64,000 bases of DNA from Mycolicibacterium peregrinum (GCF_001665625.1 NZ_LZSY01000106.1:17461-81460), one strand, 5' to 3'. Shown: positions 40,906 to 49,886, numbered from the stretch's first letter. Numbers and translations: made by a program. The notes: generated by a model not told the origin, from the letters alone.

Positions 40906-41886
40906 GTGATGTCCTCAGCCGTTGGCGCAGTCGCGCGGTCGATCGCTCCCTTCCTGACAGTCGCCTCGGTGGTCGCCGCGGGCCTCGCCACTGCTCCGGG
41001 GCCGACGGTCCGTCTGGCCAGCGACGGCAACCCGCTCGAGGGGCACTCGTTCTACGTCAACCCCTCGTCGAAGGCCGCGCGCGCCGCGCAGGGCAACCCG
41101 AGCCCTGAACTGCAGGCGATCGCCAACACCCCCACCGCGTACTGGATGGACAACGTCTCCAGCCCCGCGGTGGACGCCAAGTACATCGCGGCGGCGCAGG
41201 CCGCAGGCACCATGCCGATCCTGGCGCTCTACGGCATCCCGCATCGCGACTGCGGGAGCTACGCCGCGGGCGGTTTCGGGTCGGCCGCTGCCTACAAGGG
41301 CTGGATCGACGGTGTCGCCGCCGCCATCGGCGGTGGGCCGGCCGCGGTCATCCTCGAACCCGACGCACTCGCCATGGCGGACTGCCTGTCGGGCGATCAG
41401 CGCGAGGAGCGCTACAACCTGATGAGCTACGCGGTGGACACGCTGACCCGCAATCCGGGCACCGCGGTGTACGTCGATGCGGGGCACTCCCGATGGACGG
41501 CCGCCGACGAGATGGCCAACAGGCTCAACCGCGTCGGCGTCGCCAAGGCGCGCGGATTCAGCCTCAACACCGCGAACTTCTTCACCACCGAAGAGGAAAT
41601 CGGTTACGGCGACGCGATTTCGGGCCAGACTGGCGGCAAGCCCTACGTCATCGACACCTCGCGCAACGGTGCCGGACCGGCCGAAGGCGAGATGTACTGG
41701 TGCAACCCGAGCGGACGGGCCCTCGGCGCGGCGCCGACCACGGCGACCGGGAACGGCAACGTCGACGCGTTCCTGTGGGTGAAGCGTCCCGGTGAGTCCG
41801 ACGGCGCATGCGGTACCGGCGAGGCCGCCGCGGGCACCTTCGTCAATCAGTACGCCATCGACCTGGTCCGCAAGGCGCACGGGTAG
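40906..41886 (+). CDS. Secreted glycoside hydrolase family 6 cellulase
   Basis: A 326-residue exported endoglucanase-like enzyme. It has a signal segment (about residues 5-28), a short linker, then the GH6 domain with MPILALYGIPHRDCG, the catalytic-acid segment AVILEPDALAMADC, AVYVDAGHSRW and PYVIDTSRNGAGP. GH6 enzymes invert beta-1,4-glucan bonds. It resembles the catalytic part of mycobacterial CelA1 but has no cellulose-binding module. The start is GTG 40906 or ATG 40909. Confidence 0.93.
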   Translation: MMSSAVGAVARSIAPFLTVASVVAAGLATAPGPTVRLASDGNPLEGHSFYVNPSSKAARAAQGNPSPELQAIANTPTAYWMDNVSSPAVDAKYIAAAQAAGTMPILALYGIPHRDCGSYAAGGFGSAAAYKGWIDGVAAAIGGGPAAVILEPDALAMADCLSGDQREERYNLMSYAVDTLTRNPGTAVYVDAGHSRWTAADEMANRLNRVGVAKARGFSLNTANFFTTEEEIGYGDAISGQTGGKPYVIDTSRNGAGPAEGEMYWCNPSGRALGAAPTTATGNGNVDAFLWVKRPGESDGACGTGEAAAGTFVNQYAIDLVRKAHG

Positions 41887-41892
41887 AGCGGA

Positions 41893-42522
41893 CTACTGGG
41901 GCGGGGGAGCCTCCGCCTCGCACTCAGCGAGCATCGGCGTGGTGAAGTCGACCGAGCCGACACCGCCGAGGGTCATGCCGTTGTCGCGCAGCGTCATCGT
42001 CGTCGTGTAGCGGCAGGTCTGATTGACTGTCAGTCCGGTGAGGAACTCGACGTCGTAGGTGTACAGGAACGAGCGCACGAGCTGGTTCGCGTCCCACGGC
42101 ACATCGAGGGCGAAGCCCAAGGACGACCCGGACCGGGCGTTGAGCAACCGCGGGCCGACCTCACCGATCCCCGGCGTCAGGTAGAACGGGGCGCCGTCGA
42201 GCTTGGTGCCGGACACACTGACGCTTCTGATGCGATAGCCGGTGGTGCCGGACGGGATGAGCGGGCCGCGCCTGATGTTCGTGCTGAACAGGATCGAGTA
42301 GTTGGTCCCGCCGGCGATGGCCGTCGTGCTGAAGCTGGTCGAGGTGAACTCCTGTGGCAGCTGAGCCGCGCAATTGCCGACCTTGCCGGATGGATCACCG
42401 CATTCCTGTGGTGCCGCCAGGGCACTTGGTGCAAGCACCGCAGCGCCGACTACGGGCACCGTGAATGCGGCGCCGCGGATGAACGTGCGTCGGGAGAACG
42501 CACTTCCTGAACGATTCGTCAT
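41893..42522 (-). CDS. Tat-exported protein of unknown function
   Basis: A 209-residue protein with a clear twin-arginine signal (FSRRTFIRGAAF at residues 9-20, hydrophobic VPVVGAAVLAPSALA, cleavage near ALAAPQ). The mature part is beta-rich with four cysteines (QECGD, GNCAA, TCRYT, AECEA) and ends in a proline tail. I do not recognise the family; similar Tat substrates occur in mycobacteria. It converges with the cellulase gene, six bases apart. Confidence 0.82.
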   Translation of the reverse strand: MTNRSGSAFSRRTFIRGAAFTVPVVGAAVLAPSALAAPQECGDPSGKVGNCAAQLPQEFTSTSFSTTAIAGGTNYSILFSTNIRRGPLIPSGTTGYRIRSVSVSGTKLDGAPFYLTPGIGEVGPRLLNARSGSSLGFALDVPWDANQLVRSFLYTYDVEFLTGLTVNQTCRYTTTMTLRDNGMTLGGVGSVDFTTPMLAECEAEAPPPQ

Positions 42523-42608
42523 TGGTCTTCCTCCTTGTTCGCTCGTGTTTTTCGGTCTCCAATTCCGAAGCTACAAGGGTGACCCCGCGATGTGGCCGGG
42601 TTCGGCAA

Positions 42609-43388
42609 CTAGCGGAAGGAACCGGCTCCCCCGTCGACGAGCAGGGTCTGCCCGGTGAGATAGGTGGAATCGTCACCGATCAGGAAGGCCACGACCGCCC
42701 CGATGTCGTCGGTGGGGTCGCCGATTCGTTTGAGCGAGGTGCTCCTGACGACCGCCTCGTACTGTTTGGGCGCCATGTCGCGCAACACTTTCAAGCCGTC
42801 CGTCTCGGCAAGCGGGCAGACCACGTTGACGCGGATCCCGTCGACGCCCCATTCGAGGGCGGCAACCTTGGACATGCCGCGAATCGCTTCTTTGGCGCCG
42901 GCGTACGCGCCGAACGAGTGTGTGCCGACGGTGCCCGCGGCGGAGCCGAGGTTGACGATGGATCCACCGCCACCGTTGACCATGACCGGGTGGACCGCCT
43001 GCATCAGCCGGAACGTCGCCCGCGGCCCCGTGTCGTGGACGCGCTCGTATTCCTCGGCGGGAATGTCGACGAACGGGATGGGTCCGGCGCTGGCGACGGC
43101 ATTGTTGACCAGTCCGTTCACCGTGCCGAACGCCTCGAGTGCCGCGTCGACGATGCGCTGGGCGCTGTCGGCGTCACGTAGGTCCGCAACCACCGATGCC
43201 ACCTCGAATCCGGCGTCGGTGAATTCCGCTGTGGTGTTTGCCAATACCTCGTCGAGGATGTCGGTCACCAATACGCGCGCCCCACGGGACAACAACGCGG
43301 TCGCGATGCCTTTGCCGACACCGCGGGCGGCTCCGGTGACGATCGCGACGTGGCCGTCCAGTGAGTGCGGATGGCTGTAGGTGGACAT
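42609..43388 (-). CDS. Short-chain dehydrogenase/reductase
   Basis: A 259-residue classical SDR. The cofactor loop TGAARGVGKG is at about residues 19-28, NNA near 93, the catalytic Ser in VNLGSAAG, YAGAK (YxxxK) near 163-167, and a C-terminal TYLTGQTLLVDGGAGS. D in VTDILDE after strand 2 suggests NAD preference. It is divergent from a VOC protein gene. The substrate is unknown. Confidence 0.93.
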   Translation of the reverse strand: MSTYSHPHSLDGHVAIVTGAARGVGKGIATALLSRGARVLVTDILDEVLANTTAEFTDAGFEVASVVADLRDADSAQRIVDAALEAFGTVNGLVNNAVASAGPIPFVDIPAEEYERVHDTGPRATFRLMQAVHPVMVNGGGGSIVNLGSAAGTVGTHSFGAYAGAKEAIRGMSKVAALEWGVDGIRVNVVCPLAETDGLKVLRDMAPKQYEAVVRSTSLKRIGDPTDDIGAVVAFLIGDDSTYLTGQTLLVDGGAGSFR

Positions 43389-43465
43389 GGACCTGCCTTT
43401 CGGATTCGGCCAGATTTGGCACGCTAACTCATATGATCAAGCGCTGACGAGGAAGTCGAGGAACC

Positions 43466-43948
43466 ATGTTGAGTGACCTACGTTTCTGCCATCTGGTCGT
43501 CGGCGTGACCGACATGGACCGGGCCCTCGGTTTCTACCGTGGCCTGTTGGGCATGGATGTGGTGTTCGACCAGTTGATTTCGGGTGAGCCGTTTGATGCG
43601 GTCCTGCACTCGTCCCGCCGGCAAGAGGGTCGTGTGGTCGGGGGAGTCGTGGGCGGAGTCATGCTCGAACTGCTCAGCCTCGGGTCGTCGACCCCGCCTG
43701 GACCCGGGAAACGAGGCATCGTCGGCAATCAGAACATCGCATTGTCGGTCACCGATCTCGACGCCACCTACCGCGCCGTGATCGACGCGGGCTTCCAGCC
43801 TGTTCAGGAGCCCTTCCCGATCGACCGGGTCCGGATGTTCTTCGTCAACGACCCCGACGGCACCGCGGTGGAATTCGTCGAGTTTCCCGGTGGCGCCCGC
43901 AGCAGCTATGAAATGCATCGCGGCGCAGACCTCAGTGCAGAAAGCTAA
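43466..43948 (+). CDS. VOC (glyoxalase/dioxygenase) superfamily protein
   Basis: A 160-residue protein with two beta-alpha-beta-beta-beta modules: FCHLVVGVTDMDRALGFYRG with the first metal-ligand histidine, and NIALSVTDLDATYRAVIDAG then DPDGTAVEFVEFPG with the terminal glutamate. Such proteins bind a divalent metal and act as isomerases, lyases or dioxygenases. ATG at 43466 has GAGGAA upstream. It is divergent from the SDR gene and possibly in the same pathway. Confidence 0.9.
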   Translation: MLSDLRFCHLVVGVTDMDRALGFYRGLLGMDVVFDQLISGEPFDAVLHSSRRQEGRVVGGVVGGVMLELLSLGSSTPPGPGKRGIVGNQNIALSVTDLDATYRAVIDAGFQPVQEPFPIDRVRMFFVNDPDGTAVEFVEFPGGARSSYEMHRGADLSAES

Positions 43949-44009
43949 CAGTCACCTGCTTCGTACACATCCACCCCACCGAGGGTAAGGCGGCCTGCCA
44001 CACTGGGGC

Positions 44010-44411
44010 ATGGCCATCGAGTTGGTGCGTGGTTCTCGGTTGTTCTCGGGCGTGCCCTACGCCTACGCGGCGATCGCACCTGCAAGCGGCATGATCTTCA
44101 CCGCGGGCGCCTGCCCACTCGATGATCAGGGGCAGGTCGTTGCTCCCGGCGATGTCGCCGCCCAGGCCCGCCAGGCGATGGGCAATCTCCGGATTACCTT
44201 GCAGGAGTGTGGTGCCCAGTTGTGCGACGTGGCGAAGACGACGATTTACGTCGCCAGTGGTCAACGTGACGATCTCGCAGTGGCGTGGAGCGAGGTGGTG
44301 TCGGCTTTCGCCGACCATCGGCCGCCGAGCACGCTGTTGGGCGTGGCAGTCCTCGGGTACCCTGATCAACTCGTCGAGATCGAGGCGATCGCGGTGCCGC
44401 CGGTCAAGTGA
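44010..44411 (+). CDS. RidA family (enamine/imine deaminase-like) protein
   Basis: A 133-residue RidA/YjgF protein: IFTAGACPLDDQGQVVAPGD, NLRITLQECGAQLCDVAKTT and PPSTLLGVAVLGYPDQLVEI (family usually GRPARTxVxV). The canonical arginine that binds the substrate carboxylate appears replaced (PPSTLL), so it may belong to a non-deaminase subgroup. Its 3' end overlaps the convergent propeller gene by eight bases. Confidence 0.87.
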   Translation: MAIELVRGSRLFSGVPYAYAAIAPASGMIFTAGACPLDDQGQVVAPGDVAAQARQAMGNLRITLQECGAQLCDVAKTTIYVASGQRDDLAVAWSEVVSAFADHRPPSTLLGVAVLGYPDQLVEIEAIAVPPVK

Positions 44412-45345
44412 CCGGCGTGAGGTCGGTCCCGGCCGGGGGTTGCAGCCGCCGCAGTTTGCCGTCGATGGCCGTGACATACAAAGCATTGCCGTCGGGGCCC
44501 GGGCCCACCCGCACCGAGGTCGGTCCGTTGGGCGGCAGGGAAAGTTGGCTGAGCCCTTTGGCTATCGTGCAGATGCGGCCGGTGTCCGTGTTCACCGCGT
44601 AGACCTCGCCCGCGGTATCTCCGGCTACGTACAACGTTCCGTCGCGGGTGGCCTGCATGTCGTCGGAGCCGGCAATCAGCCCGGGTAACCGCGCCACGGT
44701 CGAGGTGGCGTTCGGCTTGTCGAGGGGGAGCCGCAAAACCGTTGACAGGGCCGAGTTCTCGGTATACAGCGCGGTGCGGTCGGGGGTCAGTGCCAGCCCG
44801 TTGGGCAACGGGGTGCTGGACCAGGATTTCGTGTGGCGTCCGGTGGTGGGGTCGTAGCGGTCGATGCCCCGCGGAGGGACGGTCAATTGCGAGAAGATCA
44901 GATCGCCGTCCGGCAGGAACAGCAGGCCATTCGGTGAGGGCAGCCCGGTGAGCAGCGTCGTCGATTGACCGGCTGTCACGTCCAGTCGTTGCAAAGTTCC
45001 GCGCGACGTGCCGGGATTGTTTCCGGTCAGGAAGTACAGGTCATTCCCTGAAAGTCGCAGGCCCGCTGGATGATCGAGACCTGACAGCACTGTGCTGCTG
45101 TTTCCCTCGTCATCGACGTGAAGTAGTCGACCGTCGTTGATCGCGCTCACGTAGAACCCGCCGCGGCCGTCCGGTTCGAGGTTCTCCAGAGCGCCCAGTC
45201 CGCTGGCCACCGTGGTCATCTGCCAGCGCTGGCATGCGCCAGTACGCGCATCGGCGCCAGGCGTTGCGCATGCGATTGGTATGGCCGCCACGAACAGGGT
45301 CGCGACGGCACCTGCCACGGCGCCAATTGCCTTCTGCAGCATCAA
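44404..45345 (-). CDS. Secreted beta-propeller (SMP-30/NHL-like) protein
   Basis: A 313-residue exported protein with a signal peptide (residues 1-27, ending IPIACATPG), then repeated propeller blades seen as LENLEPDGRGGFYVSAIN, GLDHPAGLRLSGNDLYFLTG, GLPSPNGLLFLPDGDLIFSQ and PLPNGLALTPDRTALYTENS. The blades match SMP-30/gluconolactonase-type repeats, but the lactonase metal residues cannot be confirmed by eye. A cysteine close to the cleavage site is not in a good lipobox. It is divergent from a TetR gene. Confidence 0.83.
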   Translation of the reverse strand: MMLQKAIGAVAGAVATLFVAAIPIACATPGADARTGACQRWQMTTVASGLGALENLEPDGRGGFYVSAINDGRLLHVDDEGNSSTVLSGLDHPAGLRLSGNDLYFLTGNNPGTSRGTLQRLDVTAGQSTTLLTGLPSPNGLLFLPDGDLIFSQLTVPPRGIDRYDPTTGRHTKSWSSTPLPNGLALTPDRTALYTENSALSTVLRLPLDKPNATSTVARLPGLIAGSDDMQATRDGTLYVAGDTAGEVYAVNTDTGRICTIAKGLSQLSLPPNGPTSVRVGPGPDGNALYVTAIDGKLRRLQPPAGTDLTPVT

Positions 45346-45375
45346 CTCACCCCTCAGTCATCTCACGCTGAGTTT

Positions 45376-45408
45376 GATACCTTTTAGTATCGGATGCCAA
45401 AAGGTATC
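45376..45408. promoter_or_regulatory. Probable TetR operator, 10-base arms
   Basis: GATACCTTTT (45376-45385) and its exact reverse complement AAAAGGTATC (45399-45408) are 13 bases apart. The left arm also pairs with GTATC at 45387-45391. The site is nine bases before the TetR GTG and in the divergent gap to the propeller gene. Confidence 0.7.
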
Positions 45409-45416
45409 ATGAATCC

Positions 45417-46040
45417 GTGGAGAAGGACGACGATCGATCGGTCGAACAGTCACGGCCGATGACGCGCCGACGCGTCGAGACCCGTCAGCGGCTGCTGGAT
45501 GCTGCATTCTCGGTGTTTGCCTCAAAAGGGTTCGGGCGTACCAGGATCGATGACATCTGCCAAGCCTCGGGCTATACCAAGGGCGCCTTCTACTCGAACT
45601 TCGGCACTCTTGACGAGTTGTTCCTGGCTCTCTATCGCGAACAGTCGCGCGGGTTTGCCGAGCACACCATCAGATTCCTGGCCGCCGAACCGGGTGACAC
45701 GGTCGAGGCCACGATCCAGGCCTGGTCGCAGGGTCTGCCCATCGACCGGGACTGGCTACTGATCAACACGGACTTCGTCCTGTACGCGGCCCGCCGCCCT
45801 GACGTGCAGCTGGAACTCGCCACAGCACGGTCGCAGATGCGCGAGGACTTCACTCATATACTCGCCGACCACATCCGTGATCGGGCGCCGGATCTTCCGG
45901 CGTCGCTACCCACGCCGGCCGAAATGGCGCGGGCGCTGGTCACGGTCTACGACGGGGCAATCTCGCAGCTCATCCTCGACATGGACGAAACCTCGGTGCG
46001 AAAGCACTTCGCCGACATTGCCAGTGCGCTGCTCGGGTAG
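45417..46040 (+). CDS. TetR family regulator
   Basis: A 207-residue TetR protein with HTH TRIDDICQASGYTKGAFYSN and KGFGRTR just before it. The GTG at 45417 directly follows the operator, with almost no leader, so the transcript may be leaderless. It is divergent from the secreted propeller gene, its probable target along with itself. Confidence 0.93.
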   Translation: MEKDDDRSVEQSRPMTRRRVETRQRLLDAAFSVFASKGFGRTRIDDICQASGYTKGAFYSNFGTLDELFLALYREQSRGFAEHTIRFLAAEPGDTVEATIQAWSQGLPIDRDWLLINTDFVLYAARRPDVQLELATARSQMREDFTHILADHIRDRAPDLPASLPTPAEMARALVTVYDGAISQLILDMDETSVRKHFADIASALLG

Positions 46041-46136
46041 AACTCACACACAGCCTGACGACAGTGTGAACGGCTCCTTACCGGACGGATACTGCCGGGA
46101 AACTGGATCGCCGAGGGGCGCTGCGACGGTAGGACG

Positions 46137-46421
46137 ATGACCGCAGACGCTGTTGATCCACTCTGGCTTCGGCCGGTGGCCGCGCCATCACCGGTGGTGA
46201 ACCGGGCTCCACGGGCCAGCGCCGACGTGCGTCAGGCGCAGGCGTTCATCGCCCTTCTTGAGGATGAAATGGTCGACCTGCAAACGCAATTGGAGCGGAT
46301 CAACGCGCGCGTCACGGACGGTCGGCCGGGGGCGCTCCATCATCAGGCCGCGGTGCGTACGCGACTCAACGAGGTGAGGCGCCTGCTCGACGCCCTCATC
46401 TTCAGGTTTCCTTCCGCCTGA
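46137..46421 (+). CDS. Small coiled-coil hypothetical protein
   Basis: A 94-residue protein that I do not recognise. Residues 30-60 form a probable coiled coil (ALLEDEMVDLQTQLERINAR) and residues 65-90 a second helix (HHQAAVRTRLNEVRRLLDAL), suggesting a helical hairpin or dimer. GGACG precedes the ATG. It lies between a TetR gene and an LLM oxidoreductase with no clear operon partner. Confidence 0.7.
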   Translation: MTADAVDPLWLRPVAAPSPVVNRAPRASADVRQAQAFIALLEDEMVDLQTQLERINARVTDGRPGALHHQAAVRTRLNEVRRLLDALIFRFPSA

Positions 46422-46610
46422 GCCTCCAGTCGCCGATGACGGCCAGGCGGCGGCGCTACTGGGCCGGCGCAGTCCATGCTCCAAGGATAGGGCCTGGCCG
46501 TCGACCTCGACTGATCACACCCTCGAGTTTGGTGAAGGCAGTTTGGACTTGCTGGTCCAATTTTCGCGAGGCACGCTCGTGACGAAACGACGCGTGACTG
46601 GAGGTGTGCA

Positions 46611-47492
46611 GTGAATCTCGGTGAATTCGGTGTCTGGCAACCGGCGTATGCCACAACACCTGAGATGGCAAAGCGGATCGAAGGCCTGGGCTACACGACG
46701 CTGTGGCTGGGTGGTCCGGAACCTGATCTGTCGGGACTCGATGAACTGCTCGGCGCCACGGACCATTTGGTGGTGGCCAGCAGCATCTACAACATCTACC
46801 GCGGTGATGCGGCCGTGTTGGCAGCAGCGTATCGGCGTATCCAGCGGTCATACCCGGACCGCCTGCTGCTGGGCCTCGGGGTGGGACACCCTGAACAGGT
46901 TGGCAATTACCGCACCCCGATGGCTGCCCTGAACGGGTTTCTTGATGCTCTTGATGAGCACGGTGTTCCCCACGAGAAGCGGATGCTGGCCGCACTGGGT
47001 TCCAAGATGCTGGCGCTGGCGACCGAGCGGGCGGCCGGCTCGGTTCCGTACCTCGTCACTCCCGAACACTCCCGCCGTGCGCGGGCGGCGCTGGGGTCTC
47101 AGCGGATACTGGCGCCCGAGCAGAAGGTGGTTCTCGAGTCGGACCCCGAACGGGCGCGCGCTCTCGCCCGTCCACGGATCAAGCATCCGTACCTCGGATT
47201 GGTCAACTACACCAACAATTTACGGCGACTCGGCTTCACGGATGACGATCTGTCCGGCGACGGCAGCGACCGGTTGATCGACCAGCTCGCCGTGCATGGT
47301 GACACGGCGACAGTTGCGCGGGGATTGCGTGCACATTTGGCGGCTGGGGCGAATCACGTGCAGATCCAGGTGGTGGGTGAGCACTCGGCGCCGCACCCGC
47401 AGATGCCGGAGGTTCTGCTCCAGGTTTACGACGAGGACACGTTCAGGATCTATGAGTCCCTGGCCGGGGCGTTGGACATCGCGCCCAGCTGA
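46611..47492 (+). CDS. LLM class F420-dependent oxidoreductase
   Basis: A 293-residue luciferase-like TIM barrel of the mycobacterial F420 type. The first strand is LGEFGVWQPAYATTPEMAKR, then LWLGGPEPDLSGLDELLG, then PDRLLLGLGVGHPEQVGN. Such enzymes use reduced F420 or FMN to reduce or oxidise unknown small molecules. The GTG start at 46611 has GGAGG eight bases upstream. It stands alone. Confidence 0.9.
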   Translation: MNLGEFGVWQPAYATTPEMAKRIEGLGYTTLWLGGPEPDLSGLDELLGATDHLVVASSIYNIYRGDAAVLAAAYRRIQRSYPDRLLLGLGVGHPEQVGNYRTPMAALNGFLDALDEHGVPHEKRMLAALGSKMLALATERAAGSVPYLVTPEHSRRARAALGSQRILAPEQKVVLESDPERARALARPRIKHPYLGLVNYTNNLRRLGFTDDDLSGDGSDRLIDQLAVHGDTATVARGLRAHLAAGANHVQIQVVGEHSAPHPQMPEVLLQVYDEDTFRIYESLAGALDIAPS

Positions 47493-47498
47493 GCGGTA

Positions 47499-48305
47499 TC
47501 AGCGAGGTGTGCGGCCAGCGCCCTGCCATACCGTGTCGAACGGTGCATTGCCGCTGATCCGGTCGACGATTCCGGCTGTGGTGAAGTCCTTGGCCAGGCG
47601 CACCGCCTCCGGGACGCTGGATCCCTTGGCCAGCGCGGCGGTGATCGCTGCCGCCAACGTGCATCCCGCACCGGCGACCCGGGCGTCGCCGACCTTCGGC
47701 GCACGCAGAACCTCGGCGTCCGTGCCGTCGAAGAGAACATCGACCGCGTCGTCGCCGGGAAATTCGACCCCGCCCTTCACCAGGACGTACGTGGGTCCGA
47801 GGTCGGCAATGCGCCGGGCTGCCTCGAGGAGGTCGTCGATGGAAGAGATGTCGTCCATCCCGGCGAGGGTGCGCGCCTCGAATAGGTTCGGCGTGGTGAC
47901 CGTCGCCAGCGGCAGGATCTGGCTGCGCAGAGCGGTGTCGGTGTCGAGTGCAGCGCCGGGCTCTTGCCCTTTGCAGATCAGGACTGGGTCGACAACGATG
48001 TGCCGCCACGGTTGCTGGGCGAGAGCCTCCGCGACGATGTCGATGGTCGCGGGGGTGCCGAGCATGCCGATCTTGACGACATCGAGGTTGTACGCCGACG
48101 TCGCCGCCTCGATCTGATCGGCGATGACCTGTGGGTCGACAGGGACGAACCGGTGGCCCCAGTCTGCCTTGGGGTCGAACGACACGATGCAGGTCGCGGT
48201 GCCCACGCCGTAGGTGCCGAACTCCTGAAACGTGCGCAGGTCGGCTTGCAGGCCGGCGCCGCCGGTGGCTTCGGATCCGGCGATGACATACGAGAGGTCG
48301 ACCAC
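47499..48305 (-). CDS. PdxK/ThiD-type (hydroxymethylpyrimidine/pyridoxal) kinase
   Basis: A 268-residue ribokinase-fold kinase. GSEATGGAGLQADLRTFQEF is the substrate-side motif (usual GSDxxGGAGxQAD), followed by IVVDPVLICKG. The catalytic region near DARVAGAGCTLAAAITAALA has an anion hole in which the usual GTGCT reads GAGCT. It would phosphorylate pyridoxal or hydroxymethylpyrimidine. Context does not decide between B6 and thiamine salvage. GTG start at 48305. Confidence 0.9.
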   Translation of the reverse strand: MVDLSYVIAGSEATGGAGLQADLRTFQEFGTYGVGTATCIVSFDPKADWGHRFVPVDPQVIADQIEAATSAYNLDVVKIGMLGTPATIDIVAEALAQQPWRHIVVDPVLICKGQEPGAALDTDTALRSQILPLATVTTPNLFEARTLAGMDDISSIDDLLEAARRIADLGPTYVLVKGGVEFPGDDAVDVLFDGTDAEVLRAPKVGDARVAGAGCTLAAAITAALAKGSSVPEAVRLAKDFTTAGIVDRISGNAPFDTVWQGAGRTPR

Positions 48306-48753
48306 GTGGGTGAGCGTACGCCTGCGCTACGGACATCCGACATTAACCCAGCGGATATCCGGGTGCGTTGCTGAGTGCAGGAGAGGTGGGAAAACCGCCG
48401 CCCAGATCACGCTGGCACCGTAGCGCCACGGCTGCAGTTGGGCAGACGATGTTCCATGTTGCGACCCAAGGTGATTGGTCACAGCGTCCGCGTCCTTGAT
48501 GGGCGTTTCAGGTCCGAAGGTTGTTGACAATTCAATAGTTTTTCGCAAGCGTGGCGGGTGACCGCCTGTTGTCTCGCGCGGCGAGGCCCAGATCCCTGTC
48601 GGGATCTCATAATTGCTGTATATGCCAGGTCGCGGCGTGTTCCCGTCCGATCGAAGCCTGAATTAAGTTGTGAAAGCTTCCTTTTGGTTTCGAATTTGGT
48701 CGTTTACCCAGAACTGGCAGTGTGCTGTGTAGTTAGCTGATACCGTCGCCGTC
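48306..48753. other. 448-base non-coding stretch
   Basis: No supported gene. The right half (48520-48730) is AT-richer than its surroundings. TTGACA occurs at 48524 without a convincing -10. The stretch may carry the promoter of the repeat lipoprotein gene. Confidence 0.55.
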
Positions 48754-49257
48754 ATGAAGCTCGTGCAATGTATGGCCGCAGCCGCGGCTGCACTGGCGGT
48801 CTTTGGGGCCGCCGCATGCAGCAGCTCGTCGACTGATCAGGCCCCGACCACCAGTCCCGTCCCTGCCGAGTCCACTTCCAGTCAGCATGGGCCGGTCAAA
48901 TCTCCGGGTACCGCGCCGGCGCCCGGACCTGGTCAAACCACTCAGCCGATGATGCCGAACCCGAATGGGGACGGCTCGATGGTGCCGTGTGAGGGCACGA
49001 TCTGCACCAATCCGAATCACGGGGCCGGTGACAACCCGGATGAGAACGGCGGGGCGGTGATGCCCAATCCCAACGGTGACGGGTCGGACGTGCCGTGTGA
49101 GGGCACCATTTGCACCAATCCGAACCACGGGGCCGGTGACAACCCGGATGAGAACGGCGGAGCGGTGATGCCCAACCCGAACGGGGACGGCTCAGATGTG
49201 CCGTGCGAGGGCACCATTTGCACCAATCCCAATCACGGGGCCGGCGACGACGGGTAG
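48754..49257 (+). CDS. Lipoprotein with three near-identical 36-residue repeats
   Basis: A 167-residue lipoprotein. A signal peptide ends in the lipobox GAAAC at Cys22, then comes a Ser/Thr/Pro-rich linker to about residue 66. Two and four-fifths tandem repeats follow, each running from MPNPNGDGS through VPCEGTICTNPNHG to AGDNPDENGGAV. Each repeat has a C-E-G-T-I-C cysteine pair and an NPNGDGS loop resembling calcium-binding loops. I know no named family for it. The first 48 mature residues look like a spacer that would hold the repeats away from the membrane. Its 3' end overlaps the convergent TetR gene by 25 bases. Confidence 0.82.
   Translation: MKLVQCMAAAAAALAVFGAAACSSSSTDQAPTTSPVPAESTSSQHGPVKSPGTAPAPGPGQTTQPMMPNPNGDGSMVPCEGTICTNPNHGAGDNPDENGGAVMPNPNGDGSDVPCEGTICTNPNHGAGDNPDENGGAVMPNPNGDGSDVPCEGTICTNPNHGAGDDG
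48952..49257 (+). repeat. 108-base coding tandem repeat, 2.8 copies
   Basis: Copies begin at 48952, 49060 and 49168 (the last truncated after 90 bases). They are in frame, differ mainly at third codon positions, and encode the 36-residue unit of the lipoprotein. Confidence 0.9.
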
Positions 49258-49853
49258 GTCGCACGGGCCGACACCGCCGGCGCCACCCAGTCACGAAGGT
49301 AGGTACGCAGTCCTTTGTCGTGGCGCGCCGGTCCACCCGGATCGATGATGAACGACTGCAGGATCCTCAGCATGAATTCGACCAGCTGATCGAGTGCATC
49401 TCCGTCGAATCCTACTGTGGCCCAATCGATGTCGAACCGGCGCAGAATCGACTTGCCGAATTCGATGGCAAGGTCGGAGGTAACTCCTGCCGTGAACGCG
49501 CTGGCCTTGCCGGGTTGCAGCACCAGGCTGAGATATCGGTCGTGCGGAATCTGCTCCGCCGTGTAGGCGATGCCTTCGACGACGGCTTCGCTGGGGTCGG
49601 TGATCGAGCCCAGCTGCTCGGCCAGGCGATCGAGGAAGCCGTCCACCGACGACACGGCGGTGGCGGCCATGAGGCTCTCCAGCGTGGGGAAGTAGCGGTA
49701 GATCGTCTGGCGCGTCACCCCGAGTGCCTGGGCCACTTCGGACACGCTCACGGTGCCGCGCGCGTCGATCGCCTGCCGGGCCGCACCGATGATGCGGCGG
49801 ACGGCTTCGTCGTCGTCGGCGGGAATGTCTCCCGACCAGCCGTGCCTGCGCAT
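49233..49853 (-). CDS. TetR family regulator, divergent from Rieske oxygenase
   Basis: A 206-residue TetR protein with HTH VSVSEVAQALGVTRQTIYRY. ATG at 49853 is chosen over a TTG at 49892, which would place the coding start inside the operator. It is divergent from the Rieske oxygenase gene across a 32-base near-palindrome. Confidence 0.92.
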   Translation of the reverse strand: MRRHGWSGDIPADDDEAVRRIIGAARQAIDARGTVSVSEVAQALGVTRQTIYRYFPTLESLMAATAVSSVDGFLDRLAEQLGSITDPSEAVVEGIAYTAEQIPHDRYLSLVLQPGKASAFTAGVTSDLAIEFGKSILRRFDIDWATVGFDGDALDQLVEFMLRILQSFIIDPGGPARHDKGLRTYLRDWVAPAVSARATYPSSPAP

Positions 49854-49886
49854 CCGTTGATCGTCGCACGATTGGCGTTCGGATCT

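Noticed and set aside
48952..49257. Tandem 108-base repeats considered as a CRISPR-like array
   Set aside because: The units are contiguous, lack variable spacers, keep an open frame and encode a clear protein repeat behind a lipoprotein signal.
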